Notes: generated from the letters alone by a model not told the origin. A DNA stretch of 64,000 nucleotides from Boletus sp. NGJ (GCA_019096195.1 JAGTXK010000187.1:62001-126000), one strand, 5' to 3'; shown: positions 33,628 to 46,430, numbered from the stretch's first letter. Numbers and translations are program-made.

Positions 33628-36226
33628 CTAGACCGATAGGTCCAGCTTGAAGAGGCAATAGAGCAGCGTCGCGCTCTTACACACAGGACATTCCGATTTC
33701 GCAACGACCGCCTGCGTGATACACCTAACCAACCCCTCGGTTCATAAAAGCTCCCCATGCGACAAAAGGCTGCCAAAACGCACCTTTTACAAAAGAGATG
33801 ACCACAAATAGTCGCAGTCATGTCCTCACACGGGTCCAAAAGACAAATTCGGCAGTGTAAACGGTGTGCCACATTAGTACTCGTACCCGCGCCTGCCACG
33901 GTCGGTGCACGTTCCTCGCGCGTGCGCAAAGGGTCTGCCATTTCTAGAGATTCAAGGGACGACGATGACGAGAGTCGTAGGGGTGTGTGGCCCGACGACG
34001 GGGAACCTGCGCTGGTGGCGACCAGAACAGCGTGGTTGTCACGGATATAGTCGGGTATCCCATCGGCCGAAACGAACACAATCGACTGGCTGGATGAGGT
34101 CGAAGAACTCTGTGTGCTGTCGGCGTGTCAGTTAGTTGATCCATATACAACGATGACGAAAAGGGGAGGGGGCAAGACCTTGTATCGGAGAACGGCTCCG
34201 CGGAAACGGAAGATATCGGAGACGGAGCTCGGGTATCGTTGTTCGTGGCAGCGTTGGTTGCTTCAGAGGCGGCTGGTTGTAACCGACTTGCATCGCTGCC
34301 ATGTTCAGAGGGTGTTGGTGAGGGAGATGCATATTGGCACAGGTCAACAACCGGGGGTTCCTCTCCGTTGATCATGATGCATGGATTTACAGCTGCCTCA
34401 TTAGGCGACAAGAAAAGGGACGAATTCGTCTGTGACGGGCTATTGTGTAGCTCGTTGCCAGGTCCCGGTGGCGTGCGATCGAGCTCTTCCAGAGGTTGTC
34501 GCGCGGCTTCCTCCTGGTCCGCTCCGGGGGGTTGCATGTCTACTAAAGGAGACTCTTCATCTGGACTCGCCTAATTTTACAAAAACCAAGTTAGCACGGT
34601 GTCAAGCTAATTATGATCTGGCACACTCACATTTACGTTGCTGCCTACCACGTCGTCTTCCATCTCCGCACTTGAGGCGTGCACGTGCCTGACGTGCTGA
34701 GTGGGGATGTCAGAAACGTGCATACCACTATGGCACGGTGATCACACAAACCTCGTCCATATCGGCCGAATTTCTCTTGCCAAGGCCACAGAATGCACAA
34801 GATACGTGTGCGGGAGATTCCGCGTAATGCAATTCGAGATTGTCCTTCTCGACAACAATGCCATCGCAATCCCAACAGACCACGACTGGGTGGTCCGATC
34901 CCACATGCTGTCGGATAGATTCAATGTCAGTGAATGACAGTGCTCATCAATGAAATAATCGTGAAACTGAAAAATCCTTACCAGACAAAGAGCAAGATCA
35001 TCGGCAAAGGACTTGCCACACTTGCCACATGTCGGATGGTTGAGCAAATGATCCTGCAGTATCTCATCCGAGCAGCATCGAGTCAGACAGAGCTGACATG
35101 AGAATTCCTGGAGACCTTCCAGGTGTTTCTGGAGTGACGACTCGTCATCGAATTGAGTGTAGCATACCGCGCAATGAGGTCGGAACATGGACATGCGGGA
35201 AGCACAAACGTGATCCCGAAAGGCCTCTTCAGTTTCAAAGACCGTGAGGCATGGTGTACACTGGAAAATAACACTGCGGAAATCCGCAGAGTCATCCTGG
35301 TGCTTATCATCAACAATCATATCATCTGGTACAGGCTTGTCTGTGTTCGATGACAAAGAAAACGTTTGTTGACATATCGAGCACGTGCCGGGCTCGAGCG
35401 AATGTGTGCAGGGGCAAGGCTGTTCAGCAGTAGTCCCCTCGCCGGGTGCATCTGTGGAAGAAATTCCGCTTATCGAATGATACAATTCTTCTTTGTCCAA
35501 TATCGAATCTGACGAATGAGAAGGAGAAGCGGGTGACTCTGACGCTTCATCCGTGCATTGGGTAACGTCAGAATCCGACGAATTTTCGTCGACACTTCCC
35601 ATCGACTTTGACGCATTTGATGATAGTGAACCAAACCGCGAAGGTGGGTGGTTGGAGGGCGAGCATGTGGAGCGTGTGACACGATTGACAGGGTTGTAAC
35701 TGCAGGACTTCTCGTGGACATTCTTGTAGGCCTGACTAAGGAACTTCATTACACAATAGTCGCACTCGATGTAGTGCTTGGTATTTTCGTGTTGCTGTCG
35801 AGCACCCTCTGAAGAAAATTCTCCATCACAGTAGTGACATTCGAATGTAGGATGCTTGGCATCCTCATGCTGCTCCCGAGCTTGCTCTGAGGAAAATTCG
35901 CGGTCGCAATGGCGACACTCGAAAGTACGACGATGCTTGGCTTCTTCGTGTTGCTGTCGACCGTTTTCAGAGTTAAATTCGCAGTCGCAGTAGCGACACT
36001 CGAACATAGAATGCTTCGCCTCCTCGTGCGAGTCGCGGCCTTGCGCTGTGATGAATCTACTGTCACAGTAGCGACATTCCACCTTGCGGTGCTTGCCAGA
36101 TCGCATGTGCTGGTAGAATGGATCGTCGAGTGGGCCATTGGGCAATCTCAGGAAAAGAATACTCACCATTCGGACGCTGTTGTCGTCAACGAACAAACGG
36201 CCTGGACACGAGGGACAGTAAGGCAT
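33628..36226 (-). CDS. C2H2 zinc-finger array + C-terminal RING protein (copy Z1)
   Basis: The first exon is short (MPYCPSCPGRLFVDDNSV). After an intron there are at least four tandem degenerate C2H2 fingers with the spacing ECRYCD...F...HEEAKH, a Ser/Asp/Glu-rich spacer, further CxxC/H fingers (CQLCLTRCCSDEI, CGKCGKSF, CAFCGLGKR), a long disordered region, and a C-terminal C3HC4-like RING. The RING (HCRICLLDPCEDM, CGHLFCKR, CITQAVVAKSECPVCK) is split by an intron and is followed by the conserved tail LLYCLFKLDLSV. A RING implies E3 ubiquitin-ligase activity; the fingers could select a nucleic acid or protein target. No such fusion family is known to me by name. It is convergent with FTR1. 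Confidence 0.75.
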
Positions 36227-37305
36227 CGTTGTCAATCCCAGCTGAGCACCAAGTTGGTGAAGTATAGAGTACAGCACAAAGGTTAGCTTTCGCACGGTTC
36301 GAACTACATGCTGTTTCGTCCTGTGTCCGGGACATCAAACTGTGTTCTGTACCCTGGCCACGCATCTTCGCAGCCAGAGGCTGGCAGCTTCGTCTTCTCT
36401 TTTCAGCATGCATTTCCCTCCCGCCACACGCAGATAATACACTTAGCCATTCCGCCATCCAGTGTCGGTGTCTTTCCCAGACGAAAAAGTCCGTTCACAT
36501 GGTACTGAGGATGCTTGGACAGGAAGAACGTTGATAGCAACGCGGTAGAGAAGCATGAAAACATTCTAATATGCCTCGGAACTGTGAGATAGAATCACAA
36601 GCAAAAAAAAAAAAGAGGAAACTGAGCCAGAAGACGAGAATCCGCTAATGCATCTTTCCCACTGGTGACCGGTGACCCCCCGTTGTCCTGTACTTTTCAA
36701 GCTCTAGATCAACGGTGAGCATATTCCTGTTATAGTTGGCGCTGCGCGGCAGCAGCCTGTTCGTCGGAAATGCATTTTTTTGAATGTAGTTGGGTCCTGT
36801 GAGTCGGCAGTGGGAACTACTAGTAGGGATGGAAGAAAATTGGCTCCTGCGCAATCTCTGGACTCGGAGTTGACACAAATGTGTGGGGACTTGGACAGCT
36901 TGTTCCGGCAGGTGCACGAGAGGTAGGCGAGTTTGTCTTGAGACCAGTTTGCATGACGGTGTAGCAAATACACGGACAGCGGCCATGGCCCATACGGAGG
37001 TAAGTTATATATATTTATTTGAGCTCATGTTTTCGTTCTTTTCATTTACTCGCCCGTTATGTCTTACAGCCAGGAGTTACTCTGCTGGACAGAGTCCGGC
37101 GCTAACACAGATAGATGCACTGGCAGAGCATAAGAACCCGTGCACTGTTCTAACTAATATTCAGTCTCTCACTGACAGTTGGGGAGAAACGACTGCTGTG
37201 CACTTGGACATAGATATGCATTGATCACTACACGACATTGTTATCAGTCACACCATGTGCATGAAAGGTGTTTAATACGAAGGTAAGGTCAAGGCAGTGT
37301 CGGTC

Positions 37306-38493
37306 TCAACTTGCGGCAGCACTACGCTCCCTGTGCGTAGGTAGAGGCTCTACCACTACCAGAGATTCAAGGGACGACGATGACGAAAGTCGTAGGGAAG
37401 TGTGGTCCGACGACGGGGAACCCGTGCTAGTGGCGACCAATATGGCACGGTTTTCACGGATATACTCGGGTATCTCATCAACCGAAACAAACACAATTGA
37501 GTGGCTGGGTGACGTCGGAGAACTCTGTGTACTGTCAGCGTGTCAGCCAACTGGTCTATAGAACGATGGCAAAAGGGGGGGGGTGACCTTGTATCAGAGA
37601 ACGGCTCCGCGGGAGGTCGGGTTGAGGACTCTTCATCAATACTTCCCGTCAACTTTGGCGCGTTTGATGACAGTGAACCAAACCGCAATGGTGGGCGGTT
37701 GGATGGCGCCAGCGTGGAGCACATGACACGATTGGCAGGGTTGCAATTGCAGGACTTCTCGTGTGCAATCTTGGAGGCCGGAGTAAAGAATTCTATCGTA
37801 CAATAGCTGCATTCGATGTGCCGCTGGAACTCTTCAACTTGGGTGAAGCTCTTACCGCAGAGCTTGCACTCAAAGTGGTGCTTGGCATTTTCGTGTTGCT
37901 GTCGAGCACTCTCTGAAGAAAATTGGCGATCACAGTAGCGACATTCGAACGTAAGATGGGTGGCATTTTCATGCTGCTCCCGCGCATCTTCTGAGAAAAA
38001 CTTGCGAACACAGGAGCGGCACCCGAACGTCGGATGGTTGGCATCTTCGCGTTGCTGTCGAGCTTCCTCAGAGCTGAATTCGTAGTCACAGCAGTGACAC
38101 TCAAACATAGAATGCTTCGCCTCCTCGTGCGCGCCGCGGCCTTGCACTGCAGTGAATTCATGGTCGCAGTAGCGACACTCGAACTTGGGTTGGTGTTCGG
38201 CTGTTTGATGAGCCAAGCGATCCTCGTTCGTGGTGAATCCGTGATCACAGTATTCGCACTCGAAGGAGCAACGCTTGTCTCTCGCATGTTGCTCAAGGGA
38301 AATTTGGGAGTGCAGCACCTTGCCACATTTTGTACAAGTGTACACGGTGTGCTTGCCAGATCGCATGTGCTGGTAGAAGGGGTCGTCGAGTGGGCATCAC
38401 GGAAGATCTCGGAGAGAACATGAACATGCTCACCATTTGGACGCCGTCATCGTCATTGAAGGAACGGCTGGGACGTAGGGAAGAGGAGGACAT
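37306..38493 (-). CDS. C2H2 zinc-finger paralog lacking the RING (copy Z2)
   Basis: The first exon (MSSSSLRPSRSFNDDDGVQM) splices to HMRSGKH exactly as in Z1. Eight or so fingers follow (TCTKCGKVLH, FECEYCDHGF, FECRYCDHEF, ...HHFECKLCGKSF, IECSYCTIEF), then the Z1-like NPANR...SRFGSLSSNA-type segment. A second intron near 37600 leads to STQSSPTSPSHSIVF, which aligns with the Z1 STQSSSTSSSQSIVF. The frame ends at 37306 where Z1 would go on to its RING. All of the middle disordered part and finger set 2 of Z1 are also missing. It is a shortened tandem duplicate of Z1, 1.1 kb upstream. It could act as a RING-less competitor or be decaying. Confidence 0.65.
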
Positions 38494-40365
38494 TGTTGTC
38501 AATGAAGCTGAGCACCAAGCGGTAGAGTATAGCACAAGGGTCTCTTTCGTACGATTCGAGCTACAAGCTATTGTTATTCAGTGTCACATCGTCGAATCCC
38601 GCCTCAGCTGAGCCGTGGGAATTCTGCTGGCTGACCCTCGCCATCACACCTGGCACTCTGGTTTGCCTGCTCTGATTGTTATACAATAATTCACCTAAAC
38701 AGCCTTGAAAAGGCGGCAGTCGGGGTAGCTGTTTGTTGTAAGCCCCCCCAAAGAGAGCTTTCGTAGGCTTGAAACCGCACGCCGTATACCACTACTTTGG
38801 CTGTCCATGCGCCTACTGTACACAACCCAGCTGATCCTCGGAGAGGGTGTCTGACAGACGTAGCAAACAGGTCCGGCCACCTAAATTGTAATCAACAGAA
38901 ACATCACCCTGTTGAAGACTTCGTAGAACACGGCGGATTCTGACGCTCTCTTTTGGGAACCAGGGGCTTGGTCTTGAAACAGAGGACTAGTTGGATGGCT
39001 GGCTGTGGACCGGTAAGACCGCACAACGCAAACGTCGCCAGACTCACCATACAATGCTACAGAAGACTTCTAGACCATGCGCAAAAGATGACTAGATCGC
39101 TGAATGCTTTGATCATGATGATCCTCTTGACAGAGACACCTCCGGTCGTCCCGTAATAAGCTATCTCTGAGGTATTTCCTACAACATGAGCGTCGCCCGA
39201 CTCACCATACGACGTCTTTCAGATAGATCCTTACACGAGGCGCATAACTTGGCATTCTAGTCAGTCAGAGTAGAGGACATGGTCGAAATGAACTTGCCTC
39301 GCAGGCGTTTCAGAAGAACTGTAACCCTGCCATTAATTTATACGGATCGATCATTGGACTCCTTCAACTAATACTAGTACTTGAACGCTGAACTCTCCCG
39401 ACAGAAGCGAATGGATGATACGGTATGTAGTATGTATTGATCTCGGCATGATCCTTTTCCACCGTGACAGGCAGAGGACGGGCTTTCGACAAGAGGCTCT
39501 AGTTGATAAGCCTTGGGATACCAAGATATGGGCGTCGGCTACCACGTAGGAATTCTAGGACGCCTGTGTGCTCTCGAGGTGCGTGGGTCGAGTTCAACAC
39601 ACCATACCCGAGAACCCCACCGACGCGACTGCGCGGAAGTATCGTACAACCAATGACTCGCACAAACTTTGATGGCCCAACGTTGTGAACGACATCGCCT
39701 GTATAACGTGGAGGGCACCACAGGCGATGACCCGCTGGAAGCGTACCGCCGATCACTCTCAATCTTGCCACATTTTACTCACGAGATATACACCACACGG
39801 CTGCCTACGAAGAGAGCGCCATACCGCAGGTACTTGGCATCTGCCAAGGAAGTATATGCCCCATAGGACGGTAAACGAGACCTTTTTCTTCATCTTAATA
39901 AACAAACAACCTGCCGCAATTAGGAACTTCATTCTTCAGAATTACATAAAGATCAAGGGGTTTCGGGCCAGGGTCATCGGGACCTACGCCTATAGCCAAG
40001 GAGATCTGACGATGAGCATGCTAAACCAGTAGCCGTGTGTTGAACCTTGTGATGCCCCCCCCGCTATCTTTGACGTTGGCCCAAGGTGTACAAAAGCTGG
40101 GGGAGTTTTCTGCGATGTCAAAGACTGAAGCTGTGGGGTGTCTGCCTCGTCATCGTAAGAAAACGTGGACAGTGTATCGTCTTCGGTCGTCGCGAGGTGC
40201 AGAGGACTGGATAACCAGATTATTTAGCACCGTCAAGTGGAGAGCATGCACACAATCATACATTGTCATCAAACCGCTTATATACATTAAATAATACCAC
40301 AGGACATCGTGACGCTTCAAACGACTGTAAAAGTTGGGACTTGGAAACGAGCGACCGTTCCATGC
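38494..40365. other. Intergenic region between Z2 and Z3
   Basis: No gene is supported over 1.9 kb. Two imperfect copies of a roughly 60-bp segment (about 39030-39095 and 39190-39250, sharing CGACTCACCATAC) lie here. A 51-codon open run at about 39885-40035 reads protein-like (FILQNYIKIKGFRARVIGTY) but has no start or partner exon. Confidence 0.45.
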
Positions 40366-43300
40366 TCAAGCCGACGTATCAATGCGGAACAAACAATACA
40401 GCAACGTCGGCGCCTCACAAACAGGACAACGTGCGTCTTTCATAATCGCCGTAGAAATGCACCTGCATCCAGTTTCAGAAACGCGGGTAAGAGTCATTCG
40501 ACACCACACGTACTGGTAACAAAACAAGTGGCCACATGTAGTCGTCGTCGGTTCTTCGCAGTGATCCATATAGCAGGACCTGCAGTGGTATGACGGCGAA
40601 GGCGTCCCATTCGGCCGTCTGTTAAATGCGTGGGGGGGTACATGATTTGCCTGGCTGTTGGTCCATTTTCTTGTCGGACGCCTGAGAGCTGAGAAACGTG
40701 GTAATTTACTGACGCCTGCATTCCAGATCATGAGGGGTCCTCTATACGTGAACTGCAAAACGAATACATACCGTTCATCTTCAAATTGGGTCGAGGGTGT
40801 ACAACGGATGGTCCGAGGGCTGAATCGCTCGACGTGGAGTGGCTGTCCCATCCAGAATCCAACATGATATTCTCTTCAAACCGCACCTCACGGCGGCGTC
40901 CTCGTTCACCTATAGCAAGCCCCGTGGAAGACAAAATGGGCGATGAGATACCGGGACTCTGGGGTATTGGACGGGTCGGTAGTTCTTGCGTCTGATGGGT
41001 GAGGGATAAATACGCCCGCGCTTCGCGAAGATAATCTGGCGTCATGCTCGCGGAGATGCTGATGCCGGCCGACTCGGGGGAGATGGAGCTGAGACACCCC
41101 GAGTTACTAGAATATAAGGTCAATAAAATATTCCGTGCAACGCGAAGGAATCTGACTACGACCTTGCGCTACCAGTTAAGTGCGTCGAGCTTGGAACTAG
41201 CAAGCTCAACTGCGGGACAGTACGATCGGACGTTGCAGTCTGATCTACAGAAAACGTGCCGTTTGTCCCCTTGGATGAGGATATAAAACGGGGATGAGGC
41301 GAGGATCTTCTAGAATCAGTATCACTTGTCGTCGTCCAATTCGATGTAGGTGACGTGGATGCGACACCTGGATCGGGTAATCGAACGACGGGGGAAATCA
41401 ATGGAGGAGAACGCGTAAAGGAACTACTAGAGTTGCTATCCACGTCATCTTGTTCTGCCACAGTCACCACGGTGCCGCTAGCCCCTTGAGACAGTGAGAA
41501 CAATGATGGCGGTTCAGGTCGCGGGCTGAATGGGCTTTGTAAGTCGGACGATTGGATTGTCGGCACGCTGGATATGAGAGGTGTACCAACCGCCGGAAGC
41601 GTCGACAAGGGTGAGTGATCAAACTCGGGAGATGCCTTGAGATCTTCGCCAATGTCGAGAGAGATCGATCGGGGGATCGCGTCCCACGGCGGTCCATCGA
41701 TAGGAGAGTGTTGCTCAACAGTAAGGGTAGAACTGCGCGAATGCGACTCTGACGAGCCACCGGGTTCAGCAGCTACCCTTTGGGATGTAGGGCTAGAGTA
41801 ACCGCTCAAACTGGGCGGTAAGGGTATGAATGACGCATATGGGAGATTCGCACTACCCTCGAAGCCCCAAACAGGGTCGAAGGCTCGAGCACCCGACGAG
41901 GGACTCGAAAGCTCGTCATAGGATATTTTGTTCTCGCGATCGGGCTTAATGGCAGAAATTCCAGATTGTCCCTGATCTCCCAAGCGTGGACGATGGACGA
42001 TGAAGAGATGCTAGAGTAGAAGCAGGGTTATCACCAGGTTATTCATGTCGGGCGCCAGACCTTACATATTGATACGCATCCGCGTCAGCAAACCTGATAT
42101 TGCAACCATGGCATTTCGGATGATTGAAAAAATGCTTGATATGATTCTGTAAGATCTCTGGGGTGTCAAAGTGCCACTGGCACAGATAACAATGACACTC
42201 TGGATGTGCAGAAGCGCCATGCTGCACGATTCGAGGTCAAGGGAGAACCCACGACGAATCTTATCGCTTACATCCGTGTAATCGAACTCATCTCTGAACC
42301 CAATGCCGCATTTCTCGCACTTGGGATGTTTCCACGAACTCAAGTAGTGAACAGGGAGTTCCTCCCGATCGAAAAATTCACCCTCACATACATGACAGGC
42401 GATGCGTGGGTGGGCTTCATCAAGGTGCTGCGAACCCTGGTTAGTTCTTTCACTCTCACCTCGATCAAACGTGACACTTACGGCGGTATACGTGTCATTG
42501 TTCTCGAATCCAAGCTGACATTTCTCGCAGTAAGGGTGAACATCGCTCGAGGAGTTCTTGAAGTGTTCAAGGAGCTGATCTTCCTCGGTGTACGCCAAGC
42601 CGCATGAGTGGCATGCGTGGGGGGAACGATGCTGCTCGAGGTGCTCCTCCAGTTCTCTCATGTCCATATAGATGCCATCGTGGCAAATGGGGCACGAATG
42701 AACTGTAACGACATGGACATCGAGTTCCGTCTGTGACGAACAAATCTCGTAACAGACGTCGCACCGGGCATCTGCACTAGGCTCCGCGGAAACACGAAGA
42801 AAACCCAGATTTGGGCTATGCTGCGGAGAAGCGGCGAGATGTAATAAATTCATATGCTAATGGGTCTAAGTGAATATCGGGAACCCTCTTAACTCCGAGC
42901 TGCGGGGCTTACCGTGAGTAATGCGTTCTCATCTTCAAAGCCGAGATGGCAAGCGACACAGACTGGATGGTAATTATCTGCGGCAGCGAAGTGAAGCTCG
43001 CGTTCCTCCTCTGTCTGGTACCGCGTCCCGCACCTCTTGCATAGAACAGGATGGGAATGCCCCATCATGTGATCAGACAACGTCCGGGCGTCTCTCAGAA
43101 TGCCATCTTGGCATACGGCACATGAGTGGACGGTGTCGACGTGTTCTTCAAGCGCGGCTGTTGAGGGGCATATAAAGTGGCAAATTATGCACTCCGCCCC
43201 CGTTGGATGCTTTGCAGCCATGTGGGCTTGCAAGCCCACCTGACCTTTAAACGGTTTCTTGCAAAGTTCGCAGACAACAAGCCCTCTCCCGGGCGAGTTG

Positions 43301-43987
43301 GATGAGACATGAGGGCTCGTCGGACGAATGACAGCTAGACTGGGGCTTCTCTGGGAAGGGGGGATAATGGCATCGCAAGCGAACTCCGCCTGACGACCGT
43401 TCGATTGAGTCTTTTGGTGCGCTTGCTTGAAGTGGTTATTCCACTCGACGAGGGAGGAGGATAGGTAACTGCACTTTGAGCATGAGAGCTTCCCATGGGA
43501 GGACTGATGCGTTTCCAGTTTAGCAAGAGAGTCGAAGCTTGTTTGGCACTCGTTGCAGCGATGTACAGCGTGCTGCTCGACCAGGTCCGAATTGCTGGTG
43601 GTCGCATTGCCGTTTACGGTGGTTGAAGATGCAGAAACGCCACAAGTCTCTGGTTGATGAGCAAGTCGCTCTGAGCTCGAGACTTTTGGGGAGGACGCCG
43701 AACGAGGCGGGTAGTGTTGTTTAGCCTTCTGGTGGGCAAGCAAACCGCCTGGAGTGGTGAACTTCTTGTTGCAGATGCAACATTGGGTGGCTGGGGCGAG
43801 TTGAGGAGGACGTCCTACGGGGCTAAGAGGTGTGTTCGAATGTACCTCCGAAATATGCTGGAGAGCGGGGGAAAAGATTAGACTATAGTTGTCGCAAACG
43901 AGAGAGCAACCAACATACATTCGTCAATTCGCCGATTTCGACGAACGAAGGCTGGTTTCCAGTCGGGCAAAGGAGGCAAAGGGGCAT
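40366..43987 (-). CDS. Large C2H2 zinc-finger + C-terminal RING protein (copy Z3)
   Basis: Exon 1 (MPLCLLCPTGNQPSFVEIGE) splices to HISEVHSNTPL. A long array of C2H2 and C2HC-type fingers follows: QCCICNKKFTTPGGLLAHQK, HRCNECQTSF, VVCELCKKPFKGQVGLQAHM, ECIICHFICPS, CAVCQDGI, CKRCGTRYQ, CDVCYEICSS, CEKCGIGF, CYLCQWHF and more. A Ser/Pro-rich disordered middle (41983-41156 and later exons) leads to a C-terminal RING (YHCRSCYMDHCEEPTTTTCG, FCYQ, CISTAIMKDARCPVC) with the tail TLLYCLFRIDTSA. The domain order, intron inside the RING and tail match Z1, so Z3 is a diverged member of the same family. A nuclear or cytosolic ubiquitin ligase is a reasonable guess, not shown. Confidence 0.75.
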
Positions 43988-45130
43988 AGGTGGTAAGATC
44001 GTAGTGTCTGTGACGGGTATGCTCAGCCCATTGACAGGTCCAGACTTATAAGAGACCGTTGCCCCAGTACACGACTTGGCCGCGTGTTTCAAATGAGCTG
44101 CTCACCTCACTCCATCGACTGACCCAGATGCAGATTTGTGTGCCCACAATGAATAGCCTACAGCATGCTTTTCCAATGCGTACTGTAGAGATTCTTTCGC
44201 TATCAACCTGACCAAACGACAGATTGAGATCTCGGTGCGCAGCATCATCCCCCACTGGCAAGTTGCCAGCGAGGTGGGAATCGCCCAGTCCTTAATAGCA
44301 ATTCGTGTGATTTGAACTTGAAACTGGGTGTCTGTCTCGTCAACGCTGATGATCTATAGAAAGGACCTGCAAACACTGACTGTATCGCCAGTTGTTTCAA
44401 GAAATTCGTCAGTAGAGTGTGAATTTCAATGAACTTTGGACCACCGCGACGTTGGACCCATGATCGAACTTAGCTCACAACTTGCAGGTCGGTTGGAGGC
44501 ACAGAGTTCAATCCAATCGATATAATTGACCTGTTCACTGGTTCCTACTTCTATCGAACGACAAAATGGAGCGATCCAAACTCGACTTCTTGACAGTCTA
44601 CAAGCAGAGAAGCACGCTACATCATCAAGCGATACCCCAACGTGTACAGTTTTTTTCAGAGCCGGCACTTTGAAGACATCTGAGATCCAGGTTCGCTTCA
44701 TTATTTCATTAGGAGCATCGACACGCGATCTTTTACTTCATCACAGGCCTCAGGATCCTGCATCGCAATCTCTCACCCTGTATTTTTGGGCTGTCGCAAG
44801 AGAATATCTCCTTTGGGGGAGATTCGTCAACCTCTCGCCTACAAGACTGTTGCTTTCCGAGCCAATGCCCACCCTCGCCCCAGAGAGCCCAGGCAGGCGT
44901 CGTGAAGACAATCCTCTGTAATATGGCTGAGCTTTTGAGTATTGAACCCTAGATCTCACCCTTGACTATATCTATACTCACTGTGTCGACTTTGCCTCCG
45001 GCTAATTGCTCGACGTGGAGTGGTTGCTCCTTGCATTAACAGCCCGTCTTCGCAAAGCCCATCTTGATGCAGAAACATGCATCAAGATGGGCTTTGTGTC
45101 CAGTTGGTGTGCAAGAGAGCCATAGTGCCA
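43988..45130. other. Z3 upstream region, no gene seen
   Basis: Open frames of 60-130 codons occur on both strands (for example 44526-44921 plus) but lack motifs and splice logic. A perfect hairpin lies at 45054-45095. Confidence 0.45.
45054..45095. repeat. Perfect 17-bp inverted repeat, 8-nt loop
   Basis: AAAGCCCATCTTGATGC (45054-45070) is followed by AGAAACAT and then by its exact reverse complement (45079-45095). The stem has no mismatch. It could be a small-RNA precursor hairpin, a protein-binding palindrome or a footprint of a foldback element. Confidence 0.95.
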
Positions 45131-45572
45131 TCATTAACCATGTACTCACCCCCCAATCCAAACTACTTTGCTCCAGACCTGCGCGACGCTAGGGTCTCGA
45201 CCGATATTGATGGATTATGCAAATCATCATTGAAGTTCTAGGCGATGAAAACATCCTTGTACTGTCTAACCACTCACTGTACTTTGATGAAGACCGCTTT
45301 AGATTTCATCCAAGTTCCATGCGAGCGCAAACGATGGCTTGCGCAGACTGGGCTGCAATATATGAAGGTGTCCAAACCCAACCGAGGATGGGCTCGGTCA
45401 GCTGAGTCAATGGAACACAGTTACGCTGCCAGGGCAGCGCATCTCTCTATGACAAGGAAGCTGGCAACCGAAGCCATACCTAGACGATAACTATGGCAGC
45501 TTGGTGGATGCAGGTTTGAAGCGAATCGATTGATTCTCGAGCCGATGACTTGCTTAAGTACGGCGCCGATGA

Positions 45573-46430
45573 TTAGCTACTATAGAACGTACGGCGGGAA
45601 TCCCGGCGTTGCAAGGCATTCAAGCTCCGCTCAAAGAGCTACTCAGTACTCTGGAGTACCCTCCTCATCTTTCTATTTCCGTAAAGTCGTCTACTGATTC
45701 CAGTAAACGCAGGAGAAGATACAATCCTCCCCTCCCCCCCTTCGACCCCTCCTTTCCATGGCTTCAATATACTCCTGGAACAGGGGAGTCTATCTTTCGA
45801 AAGCGCACCATGGAAGCCCACACGAAGATGTAGAGAATGTACACCCCTTACAAGTGCCGTACTTCAACCCGGCCTCTAGAGCTGCGATTCGTGATGAAAT
45901 CTTTGGATAGAACATCTCACACCTCACTGACGCTCGAGGACGGGTTGAAATTGATTCTTAGTACCTATGCTCGTGATCTGCATCTGACGTTCATTCTGAA
46001 ACAGGGGAAAGAAGTCTTTAAAAGTGGTTTATCGAAATTGCCAAATGACGTCTTCAATGAACTCTACATCGCCAAACGTGCGTCCAGGAACTGTATAATC
46101 TCCCATCTCTCTACAAACCTTCGTGAGATTGATGCCCTGACAAAGATGAGAGATGTCCTGTTCAAGGTTCACAAGCGTGATAACGAACAGCTATCGGTTA
46201 CTAGCGAGGAGCTGGAGCGCTTCAAAGAAGAGGCAGAAGCCTGTGATCACAATGTTGAAAATGATATGGCTTGTCGTCATGCTGTCTATGCCAATGAAAG
46301 AACAGCATTGATGGTCAATAACATGCAGTTGAATCACATGCTGAGTCTGTCCAACCCTGAGCCTAGCTCCGATGAATCGGATTCAGACATATTTGATGAC
46401 TTGGATCCGGAATTTCGTGGCGCACACTAG
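45573..46430 (+). CDS. Uncharacterised protein, frame interrupted by one TAG
   Basis: A single reading frame stays open from 45573 to the stop at 46430 except for a TAG at 45831-45833. The part before it has RRRRYNPPLPPFDPSFPWLQ; the part after (from ATG at 45837) gives 197 residues: a basic/hydrophobic segment, a helical stretch likely to form a coiled coil (SEELERFKEEAEACDHNVEN) and an acidic end (SSDESDSDIFDDLDPEF). Protein-like frames just upstream (45245-45490, KRKRWLAQTGLQYMKVS-like) may be further exons. I do not recognise the family. Either a short intron or a real nonsense codon separates the halves; only the 197-residue part is secure. Confidence 0.45.

Noticed and set aside
39885-40035. 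Protein-like 51-codon run as an exon or transposase piece
   Set aside because: It has no start, no neighbouring exon and no family signature.
40820-45030. Shared 16-mer GCTCGACGTGGAGTGG at about 40826 and 45009
   Set aside because: The match does not extend beyond 16 bases, so it gives no support for a repeat or duplication.
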